A stretch of 41,473 bases of DNA from Nitrospirota bacterium (lineage in GTDB: Bacteria; Nitrospirota; Thermodesulfovibrionia; Thermodesulfovibrionales; JdFR-85), in contig WGER01000078.1 in the NCBI GenBank assembly GCA_015492645.1, positions 1 through 41,473 on the forward strand. Direction: 5' to 3'. Made by a program: the position numbers and the translations under genes. Of the stretch, positions 14,962 to 21,587 are shown piece after piece. How positions within the stretch are numbered: the stretch's first letter is position 1; each line of letters opens with the position of its first letter. The notes below the pieces were generated by a model. It saw only the letters and a program-made list of their open reading frames with translations. It was not told where the DNA came from and did no database searches.

Positions 14962-16523
14962 TGCTCCTCCCTCATCTCTGCAATCCCGTATGGTGACTCA
15001 CCAACCTGCACTGTGGCGATCTCTCTCCTTGCAATCCTGTCCACAAACCTGATGGAGTTGTCCTCCCGGTCTACCACATAGAGCCTGTTGTCGCTTTCGT
15101 TCACCACGAAGTCCACAGGTCTGCCCTTGAGGTCAATGATACCCATTACAGGCGATAGTCCTGCCCTGGGGGAGACATCCTCCAGGGGTCTCAAGACAAC
15201 CACCTGTGGAGGCTCTGCCCTCAACAGATAAAGCCTGTTGAACTCTGGCTCTGTATAGAGACTCACCACAGAGTAGCCCGTATTGTTTATTCGTCTCACG
15301 GATGCCTCTACATTTCCCCTGATGAGTTCAATAACATCCACCACTGTCACAAAGTCTGAGCCTGAGTTTGCCACATAGAGCCTCCCCCTGGAGTAATCCA
15401 GATAGAGGTTCACCGGGTTCCATCCAACCTTGATCTCTGTCACATCCACGGCCCTTTCAGTGTTCAGATCAACTCTCACCACGGATATGCTGTTCGAGAG
15501 ATAGTTTGCCACATAGAGATTAATAAAACGATCCCTGTACCTCCGGAGGAGGTCCAGTTCAGAGGACTCAAGCAATGATATCCTGAGCACCCTATCAAGT
15601 GGAGGGTCTGCCACCACCCTGATCGGCCCCAGACCCACATCCACCGAGTCAACCTCCTGATAGGTGAGGGGGTCCACCACCGAGAGGTTATTAGACCTGA
15701 AGTTGGCGACAAAGATGAGTTCTCTTCCGTTGTTTATCAGTGCCGGGGCCACACTCACGGGCTCCACACCCCTGACCAGAAGCACCTCCTCTTCCACCCT
15801 GTTCACTTCAGGGTCAATGATTGATACACTATTGGAGCCCGAGTTTGCCACATACACCCTCCTTCTGTCAGCAAGCAGACCAGATGCCACACCCCTGGGC
15901 CTGTCCCCGACCAGGATCGTATCCACAATCTCCGCCCTCACCTTATCTATAACCGAGACGGTGCCCGATGCCTCGTTTGTTACATAAAGCAGTAGTGAAC
16001 TCACATAGAGTTTCTCCTTCTCAAGGAAGAACCTGGGCTCAAAGAAATCTCCCTCCCTGTAAGAGTCGTCCACATCCCACCTCAGAAAGATCGTCCTGTT
16101 CTGGGAGGCAGGGATCCTCAGGTCCGTCTTCAGGTGAACAGTATCCACTCTCAGGCCGAGGGGATCGGCATCCTGCCTCACAATGAAGGGGTCCTTAACC
16201 TTTATAACCACCTCCCTGTAATAACCCTCCGGCACCCTTCTGTCCGCCAGCAGGACCTGTCTGCCTTTCACACTTATGGAGTCTATCTCCACAGGATTCC
16301 TGATCAGTTCGATCCTCTGTCCTGTCTCTGACAGGAGGACCAATGAGTGAATACTGAAACGGATCTCTTTCCTGGGGACATCGGCCAGCGAGAGAATCAC
16401 CGTCACCCTCCCCTGTGGAAGATATCTACCGACAGGTCCTGCTGGAATCCCCTTACAGGCTGTAAGGACAAAAATCAGGAGGAAGAGTAAAAATGGCTTT
16501 CTTAACAGATTACTGCTCTCCAC
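14958..16523 (-). CDS. YVTN beta-propeller lipoprotein with DUF4382-like N-domain
   Basis: From the GTG at 16523 the product has about 521 residues. A lipoprotein signal peptide ends in LTAC at about residue 23. Residues about 35-175 form a beta-sandwich-like region resembling DUF4382. Residues about 180-515 are YVTN/lactonase-like propeller repeats (VYVANSGSNSVSIIDPEVNR, LYVTNEASGTVSVIDK, LYVANSGSDFVTVVDV). The upstream ATG at 16544 would place extra charged residues before the signal peptide; GGAG eight bases before 16523 supports the GTG. It overlaps the NHL gene by 14 nt and the barrel gene by 4 nt. Propeller lipoproteins often sit at the surface end of electron-transfer complexes. No catalytic motif was seen. 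Confidence 0.83.
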   Translation of the reverse strand: MESSNLLRKPFLLFLLIFVLTACKGIPAGPVGRYLPQGRVTVILSLADVPRKEIRFSIHSLVLLSETGQRIELIRNPVEIDSISVKGRQVLLADRRVPEGYYREVVIKVKDPFIVRQDADPLGLRVDTVHLKTDLRIPASQNRTIFLRWDVDDSYREGDFFEPRFFLEKEKLYVSSLLLYVTNEASGTVSVIDKVRAEIVDTILVGDRPRGVASGLLADRRRVYVANSGSNSVSIIDPEVNRVEEEVLLVRGVEPVSVAPALINNGRELIFVANFRSNNLSVVDPLTYQEVDSVDVGLGPIRVVADPPLDRVLRISLLESSELDLLRRYRDRFINLYVANYLSNSISVVRVDLNTERAVDVTEIKVGWNPVNLYLDYSRGRLYVANSGSDFVTVVDVIELIRGNVEASVRRINNTGYSVVSLYTEPEFNRLYLLRAEPPQVVVLRPLEDVSPRAGLSPVMGIIDLKGRPVDFVVNESDNRLYVVDREDNSIRFVDRIARREIATVQVGESPYGIAEMREEQ

Positions 16524-17487
16524 CGCTACTCTCCATCGGCTCAAAGACCTGTATCCTTCTGTTGAAGGTATCCGCCACTATCACCCTCCCCCTTGAATCT
16601 ACATCTAAGTAACTCGGAAACTGGAACCATCCTGGAGACCATCCCTTCCCGCCAAACTCAAAGAGGAACTTCCCCCTTTCTCTGCTGTAGGCTGATATGG
16701 TGTGTCTCATATAGTCAACCACATAGACCATCTGTCTCCTCACATCCACACCCACACTCTTTGGCTGGCTCAACTTCCCTGTCACGCCCCCCTTCTCCCC
16801 AAACTTGAAGAGGAAACGGTTATCCTCATCGTAGACATATATCTTGCTGTCCGTGATGTTTACCAGATAGACCCTCCCCTCATCGTCTATCTTCACATCT
16901 ATTATGGGGGCCCTTTTGCCCTCCTCAACCGGGGCGAGTAACCCCTTCAGGGCACCCTCCTGATCGAGCAGGAGGACACCCCTGAAGTTCTGACCTGCAA
17001 GATATATCTCGCTCCTCCTGTTGACTGCTATCCTGTAAGGCTTGAATTGCTCACCCTCTCTCTCCGTTGTTATTATGATGTCCTTCTGCCAGAAGCAGGC
17101 CCTGTCAAAGACAGAGACCCTGTGGAAGGGGGTCTCCTCCGTGGGTGCCTGGATGATGTAGAGGTTTCCCTCTGCGTCCACGGTGAGCGCCAGGGGAGAG
17201 GTAACCCCGCGCCTTTTGTCAAGGGTGAGGAGCGGATAAAGTGCTGTATTGTATATAATCACCCTGTTTCTGCCATCTATCACATATATCTCATCCCTCA
17301 AACGGTCAACATAGACGAAGAACGGCAGAAGGAGCCTCCTGCCCTCCTCATCCCTGTTGATCTGGGTCTGAAACCTCACAAACTTCTGCTGGGCTGATAA
17401 AGGCAGGACTATTGAGAGGATAACAAAAAAAAGGGTCATCCCCTGCAGGGCATGTCTGAACAACCTATAGAAGACCTCGCCCCTCAT
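16510..17487 (-). CDS. Secreted NHL-repeat beta-propeller protein
   Basis: A 325-residue protein with a hydrophobic export signal (about residues 15-33, ending LSAQ) and six or so NHL-type blades (VDRLRDEIYVIDGRNRVIIY, VDSRGRVIVADTFNRRIQVF). It is the first gene of the long leftward operon. A GTG at 17490 and an ATG at 17487 are both possible starts; neither has a ribosome site. A near-consensus sigma-70 promoter at 17510-17538 puts the transcript start near 17503, leaving a leader of only about 16 nt. The propeller probably mediates protein-protein contact at the cell surface. Confidence 0.85.
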   Translation of the reverse strand: MRGEVFYRLFRHALQGMTLFFVILSIVLPLSAQQKFVRFQTQINRDEEGRRLLLPFFVYVDRLRDEIYVIDGRNRVIIYNTALYPLLTLDKRRGVTSPLALTVDAEGNLYIIQAPTEETPFHRVSVFDRACFWQKDIIITTEREGEQFKPYRIAVNRRSEIYLAGQNFRGVLLLDQEGALKGLLAPVEEGKRAPIIDVKIDDEGRVYLVNITDSKIYVYDEDNRFLFKFGEKGGVTGKLSQPKSVGVDVRRQMVYVVDYMRHTISAYSRERGKFLFEFGGKGWSPGWFQFPSYLDVDSRGRVIVADTFNRRIQVFEPMESSGGEQ

Positions 17488-17509
17488 CACAAAATAAAAT
17501 CTCTGTATT

Positions 17510-17538
17510 TTATAATGTCAAATTTTTTTAAATGTCAA
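17510..17538 (-). promoter_or_regulatory. Sigma-70 promoter of the long cytochrome operon
   Basis: On the minus strand TTGACA (17533-17538) is separated by exactly 17 nt from TTATAA (17510-17515), a near-consensus -35/-10 pair. The predicted start is near 17503. This is the only strong sigma-70 promoter seen for the gene chain ending at position 1. Confidence 0.75.
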
Positions 17539-17540
17539 AT
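17514..17540. repeat. Direct repeat AATGTCAAAT overlapping the operon promoter
   Basis: AATGTCAAAT occurs at 17514-17523 and again at 17531-17540, a 17-bp period. One copy covers the -35 and the other lies between -35 and -10. It may be an operator or may reflect two overlapping -35-like hexamers. Confidence 0.5.
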
Positions 17541-17618
17541 AAGACTGCGGCGGTCTCTGTATTCCCAGAACAAACAGACTGCACCATCAGGCAGAAGAAG
17601 ATATTGAAAAAAATGGAT

Positions 17619-17643
17619 AAAAAAGGGGCATATTCCAGCCCCC
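17619..17643 (-). terminator. Rho-independent terminator after the three-cytochrome operon
   Basis: The minus strand reads GGGGC, an 8-nt loop, GCCCC and then TTTTTT. It lies about 45 nt after the stop of the last OmcS-like gene (17689) and separates that operon from the one starting at 17.5 kb. Confidence 0.8.
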
Positions 17644-17688
17644 CGTGATTTCTCTTCTGGAAGTCGGCCTACCTGAAATGATACTTCA

Positions 17689-18795
17689 TCAGTTTTTGGT
17701 GGTATGGCAGGTAAAACATCCACCTGTGTTACCACTTCCCACTATCATCTGGGTGTAGTCCCATCTCAACATATCAGGCTGGTCAGAACCGTGTGGCCTG
17801 TGACAACTGAGACACATCACTATCGCCTCTGCCCTTGTGGGATTACTCGGATCCACCCATGCCACAGGGGCCTCCGTACTGTAGCCTGCACCAGTTGGGT
17901 CATAGGCAGAGTATTCACCAGTTGTTGGAAGGGCTATATCTGTAGGGTGCCTGATCCAGGGACTGGACGTACCCATCCCGTCTCCAGGGCTGGGGTCATC
18001 GGGTGTACCATGAAACACTCCATGACATCCCTGGCAGAAGGCAGTAATGCTCTTATAATTTGCAAGAGCGTTACCCTCAGAGTACTGAGCAGTGGTACCC
18101 TTGTAGTAGTTGTGGTCACCAGTAGTGGGATCCGTGGTGGCCTCCCAATCAGAATCCTCCACGCCCACCACATAATCTGCATAGTTGAGGGGATCACCAA
18201 AGGGTGGCTGACCGTGACCCTTCAGAAATCTGTACCAGGGCTTTGAGTCATCGTGGTGTGCGGTGAAGACATGACAGCCCTGACAGCCTCCCCTCTGTTC
18301 ATTGTTAGCACCGGGTGGGTCTGCAAGGGTATCATGACAGGAATTGGCACAGCCAAAGATGTTTCTGCCTGGAGCAGTGGTGAGGGTTGCATCGGCACCT
18401 GCGATCCCGTAGACATTGTGTCCATAGGCGTCACCTGAATTTACCACCCAGTAGAAATTACCACCTGCAAGGGGGGTTGTCGGTGGAACCGAATTATAAA
18501 CTATGGGTATCGTTACACCTGAGACATTTACTATGGTACTGGCTGTGGTGGAAGAGTGGCATCCCACACAGTTGGTGATGAGCAGATAGTCGTTGGGTGT
18601 TGAGGTGAGAGAGCCGCCGGTCAGGTTTCCTGAGGCGTCCCAGCCCACACCACTGCCTCCCCTTGCCACTGCCGTGCCGGCCTGACTGTTATGCATCGTG
18701 TGACAGACAGAGCACTGCCCTGTCACTGCCCCCCTGGCATATCCACTGAAAACAATAGTAAAAATAAAAATAATAAAAAATTGCAATCCTTTCAT
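17689..18795 (-). CDS. OmcS/OmcE-like multiheme cytochrome (paralog 4, divergent)
   Basis: A 368-residue protein with a signal peptide (about 1-22) and six CXXCH motifs (CSVCH, CVGCH, CQGCH twice, CLSCH, CFTCH) plus a CX3CH site (CANSCH) at the third-heme position. OmcS landmarks are kept: CHTMHNSQ after heme 1, GGNFYWV, GHNV, YRFLKG, CQGCHGVFHG, RHPTD, CLSCHRPHGS, and a C-terminal heme. The extra CQGCH between CANSCH and the YRFL block is not in the other three paralogs. The gene follows paralog 3 by 97 nt, has a GAGGGGG ribosome site, and is closed by the terminator at 17619-17643. It is likely a filament or filament-cap cytochrome; this is inference from the family. Confidence 0.87.
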   Translation of the reverse strand: MKGLQFFIIFIFTIVFSGYARGAVTGQCSVCHTMHNSQAGTAVARGGSGVGWDASGNLTGGSLTSTPNDYLLITNCVGCHSSTTASTIVNVSGVTIPIVYNSVPPTTPLAGGNFYWVVNSGDAYGHNVYGIAGADATLTTAPGRNIFGCANSCHDTLADPPGANNEQRGGCQGCHVFTAHHDDSKPWYRFLKGHGQPPFGDPLNYADYVVGVEDSDWEATTDPTTGDHNYYKGTTAQYSEGNALANYKSITAFCQGCHGVFHGTPDDPSPGDGMGTSSPWIRHPTDIALPTTGEYSAYDPTGAGYSTEAPVAWVDPSNPTRAEAIVMCLSCHRPHGSDQPDMLRWDYTQMIVGSGNTGGCFTCHTTKN

Positions 18796-18892
18796 AATTA
18801 CCCCCTCGCAAAATCTATCTATTTAGCCCATGGCTTAACAATTCTAACACAATCACATCCAATTTTCCACTCCACTTATAGTTTAATAAGAG

Positions 18893-19999
18893 TTACTTAT
18901 TCGTATGACAGATATGACAACCTCCGCTTCCACCGGTCACAATGGAGGAGTAGTCCCATCTCAGCATATCGGGATACTGGGTGGCGTGTGCCTTATGGCA
19001 ACTGAGACACATCACCACATCCGAGTCAAGATTTACCGTACTGCTTGAAGACGCAGGCACAGTCTGTCTGGCAAGGGGGGCATCCAGGCTGTAAGGCCCA
19101 GGATTGCCTCCGTTGTAGGCGGAAAATTCACCGGTAGAGGGCAGAACCACATCCGTAGGGTGCCTCACGAATGGAGAGGAGGTGTCACCACCAATCCCCT
19201 CAAGACTGTGAAAGGTACCATGGCAGGTGGCACAGAATCCACTTATCGTCTGGCTTGCAGGCTTCACATAGTTGACATCCCCGCCGGGGTGGCACTGCGT
19301 ACTGGAACAGCCTGAAAGACTCATTGGTGTAGATGCCCCGAAGTACTCGTTGTGGTCAGTGGCCGAAGAGGTGTACTGCCAGTCTGTGTCCTCGTAGCCC
19401 TTCACACCCCAGAGGAACCTGTAGGAGTTCCAGGGCTGATCCGCCACATCCAGTTGCCCGTCCACATCCCTGTGGTGTGAACCCTTCATCGCCACTATAC
19501 CGGTGATCTCGTTAGGAGGAGAACCGGATATATCCCTCAGACCGTGACAGCCGTTCTCACCCGCACAGGTGAGTTCGTCTGCCGTAACCTGGCCTGCATG
19601 GTGGGCACCTGGTGGGTTGTAGAGTGTGCTCTCTTTATAGGAGGCACCGAAATCCACCACATTATGCCCATAGGAGTCGTCCGCCCCGGGACCCTTCACA
19701 CCCAGGATGTAGGCGAAGTTTCCACCGGCAAGGTCTCTCGTGTCGGTATGCATCACCTGGGGGACCTGCGAGGTGCCAATGGTCTCTATCGCATTGGCAG
19801 TCCCCATCGCATGGCAGCCGAGACAGTCGGCAATGAGGAGGTAATCGTAAGGCCCCGCAGTACCCCATCCACTCAACCTGGTGCCGTCCTGGCTGTAGTG
19901 CATGGTGTGACAGTTCGAGCAGACCCCTGTGACTGCGAATGACGAAGTTGAAAATAAAATAAGGCCCATGAAAAGCAGGAAAATGACCAATCCCCTCAT
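18893..19999 (-). CDS. OmcS/OmcE-like multiheme cytochrome (paralog 3)
   Basis: From the ATG at 19999 the product has about 368 residues with a signal peptide (MRGLVIFLLFMGLILFSTSS then FA). An upstream ATG at 20038 would give a charged, non-signal N-terminus; AAGGAG just before 20005/19999 decides for the later starts. It has five CXXCH motifs (CSNCH, CLGCH, CATCH, CLSCH, CHICH), a CX5CH site (CAGENGCH) at heme 3 and a CX4CH site (CSSTQCH) before heme 4. It is very close to paralog 1 (shared DVADQxWNSYRFL, HNEYFGA, SQTISGFCATCHG). The gene sits between two other OmcS-like genes in the same operon. Confidence 0.87.
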   Translation of the reverse strand: MRGLVIFLLFMGLILFSTSSFAVTGVCSNCHTMHYSQDGTRLSGWGTAGPYDYLLIADCLGCHAMGTANAIETIGTSQVPQVMHTDTRDLAGGNFAYILGVKGPGADDSYGHNVVDFGASYKESTLYNPPGAHHAGQVTADELTCAGENGCHGLRDISGSPPNEITGIVAMKGSHHRDVDGQLDVADQPWNSYRFLWGVKGYEDTDWQYTSSATDHNEYFGASTPMSLSGCSSTQCHPGGDVNYVKPASQTISGFCATCHGTFHSLEGIGGDTSSPFVRHPTDVVLPSTGEFSAYNGGNPGPYSLDAPLARQTVPASSSSTVNLDSDVVMCLSCHKAHATQYPDMLRWDYSSIVTGGSGGCHICHTNK

Positions 20000-20058
20000 G
20001 CCCATTTTCTCCTTTCTATACAATTCTAAACTCTTCATCCCTTCCTCCCCTGACTCAT

Positions 20059-20121
20059 CTGAATCCCCTCTGGGGACTCAGAAGAACCAGGGTTGAAGGG
20101 GGCCCCATCCGAGACCCCCTT
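20059..20121. other. Two stem-loops between OmcS-like paralogs 2 and 3
   Basis: Stem 1 at 20059-20081 pairs CTGAATCCCC with GGGGACTCAG (one mismatch, loop TCT). Stem 2 at 20096-20121 pairs AAGGGGG with CCCCCTT. Neither is followed by a T-run on the minus strand, so they look more like mRNA processing or stability elements, or a partial attenuator between paralogs, than true terminators. Confidence 0.5.
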
Positions 20122-20126
20122 CCTGT

Positions 20127-21248
20127 TTAGTTCTTGGTTGTATGGCAGGTGAAGCAACCGCCGGTGCCTCCACCACCTGCTATCATATCAGCATACTTCC
20201 ACCTCAAGAGATCAGGCTGGTCAGAGCCGTGTGCCCTGTGGCAACTGAGACACATCACGATTGCACCGTTTGCTGAGGCAGCATCACCAGGTGAAACTGT
20301 ACCACTTGCAGTTGCTGGCACAGTGGGCCTTGCAACGGGCGCCTCAATGCTGTAACTGGTGTAGGCAGAGTACTCACCAGAATTTGGTAGCACTATGTCG
20401 GTCGGATGTCTCCTCCAGGCAGATGCAGCAGGGTCGTCCACATCGATGTCACTGTGGAAGATACCGTGGCACTCGGCACAGAAGTAACTGATTGTCTGCT
20501 TGTCAGAGTAGGTATTCACACCATTTCTTGCGCTTGTATCATGCACTCCGTAGTACTCGTTGTGGTCAGTAGCACTGGCTGTCCACTGCCAGTCTGAATC
20601 CTCAAGCCCCTTGATGCCTGCGAGGAACCTGAAGGAGTCACCGAGTGTGGTACCCATTGCCTGGTCATTAACACCCTCATTGGAGTGATGGGCACCTCTT
20701 AGACCATCAAAGCCGGGTGCATCCCTGAGGCCATGACAGCCGTTGGTGCCAGCACAGGTAAGTTGGGATGACCATGTAGCACCACCACTGTTGACCGCTG
20801 TGGTAGAGAGGGTGTCAGGAGTCGCAAGCGGATCCCAGCCTGGCGGGTTATACCCCAGGTTCGGACCTATATTGCTGTCCTGACCCACACCGAGGTCTGC
20901 CACATTGTGACCGTAGGAGTCCTGCCCGTTGACGACCCAGTAGAAGTCTCCACCGGCAAGGGTCTGACCAGGCCCCTGTGTTGAGGGACCGGCAGTATGG
21001 AGCACCGCAGGGGCCCCGGTCGATGTATTGGTGGCCGAGGCTGTATCAGTGGAGTGGCAACCCACACAGGTGTTGGTGAGCAGGTAGTCGTATGGACCGC
21101 TGGTACCCCATCCACTCAACCTGGTGCCGTTCTGGCTGTAGTGCATGGTGTGGCAGTTTGAGCACTGACCGGCAATACCGAAGGAGTAGCCATAAGACAA
21201 AGCAATGACAGAAACCATTACCAGTGCAACAAGAAGCATCTTTCTCAT
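20127..21248 (-). CDS. OmcS/OmcE-like multiheme cytochrome (paralog 2, first gene of the operon)
   Basis: A 373-residue protein with a signal peptide (about 1-24) and five CXXCH motifs (CSNCH, CVGCH, CAECH, CLSCH, CFTCH) plus a CX5CH site (CAGTNGCH) in the third-heme position, giving the hexaheme count of OmcS. Landmarks include CHTMHYSQNG, GGDFYWV, GHNVADLG, FRFLAGIKG, CAECHGIFHS, RHPTDIVLP and CLSCHRAHGS, with a heme close to the C-terminus. It lacks the extra site before heme 4 that paralogs 1 and 3 have. A strong AGGAGGTGAG ribosome site precedes ATG 21248. Expression should come from the sigma-54 promoter at 21382-21396. A filament-forming electron wire is the best family-based guess. 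Confidence 0.88.
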   Translation of the reverse strand: MRKMLLVALVMVSVIALSYGYSFGIAGQCSNCHTMHYSQNGTRLSGWGTSGPYDYLLTNTCVGCHSTDTASATNTSTGAPAVLHTAGPSTQGPGQTLAGGDFYWVVNGQDSYGHNVADLGVGQDSNIGPNLGYNPPGWDPLATPDTLSTTAVNSGGATWSSQLTCAGTNGCHGLRDAPGFDGLRGAHHSNEGVNDQAMGTTLGDSFRFLAGIKGLEDSDWQWTASATDHNEYYGVHDTSARNGVNTYSDKQTISYFCAECHGIFHSDIDVDDPAASAWRRHPTDIVLPNSGEYSAYTSYSIEAPVARPTVPATASGTVSPGDAASANGAIVMCLSCHRAHGSDQPDLLRWKYADMIAGGGGTGGCFTCHTTKN

Positions 21249-21381
21249 CCTCTCACCTCCTTTCTTTTTGGATTTTTTCTAATATAGGATAACTTCTCCA
21301 TTCCACACCTCCCGTCTTGACCTCAGTATTTTACCCACAAAAAGGGCAAATGTCAAGAATTAATCATCAAAGTAGATAAAT

Positions 21382-21396
21382 GCAAGAAATATGCCA
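21382..21396 (-). promoter_or_regulatory. Sigma-54 promoter of the three OmcS-like genes
   Basis: The minus strand reads TGGCAT-ATTTC-TTGC, with A after the -12 GC. The predicted start is near 21370, giving a leader of about 120 nt. The flank is shared with the promoter at 5531-5545. A tandem enhancer-type site lies about 105-140 bp upstream, the usual distance for sigma-54 activators. Confidence 0.78.
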
Positions 21397-21472
21397 GTTG
21401 TTATCAGTGGATCGGTTTCTGTTGGTATTCAAGGCACATGCCTCTCATAAGATGGACCATTGGCCCCTTTGA

Positions 21473-21509
21473 TGTGCGATTTCACACAGATGCTGTGTGA
21501 TTTCACACA
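21473..21509. promoter_or_regulatory. Tandem TGT-N10-ACA enhancer-type palindromes (copy B)
   Basis: TGTGCGATTTCACACA (21473-21488) and TGTGTGATTTCACACA (21494-21509) repeat with a 21-bp period. They sit upstream of the sigma-54 promoter at 21382-21396 in the position expected for an upstream activator sequence. Copy A at 2918-2954 has the same spacing and consensus. Confidence 0.72.
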
Positions 21510-21573
21510 GGTCTTTGGTCCTTTCCTTTCACACTTCAGGTATATCTATAACCCCTTTCCCTGGAGTATGGTC

Positions 21574-21579
21574 TATAAT
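21574..21579 (+). promoter_or_regulatory. -10 element (TATAAT) of the glycosyltransferase gene
   Basis: A perfect TATAAT ends 8 nt before the ATG at 21588, with no ribosome site between. The transcript would start within about 2 nt of the ATG, so it would be nearly leaderless. No clear -35 is visible. Confidence 0.5.
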
Positions 21580-21587
21580 ATACTGAA

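Larger units (their letters stand above)
21249..21587. other. Divergent regulatory region between the cytochrome operon and the glycosyltransferase
   Basis: This 339-bp gene-free stretch holds, from left to right, the leader of the OmcS-like operon (about 120 nt), its sigma-54 promoter (21382-21396), about 75 bp of spacer, a tandem enhancer-type palindrome pair (21473-21509), and a -10-like TATAAT just before the rightward gene at 21588. No small coding frame or RNA gene was recognised. Confidence 0.7.
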
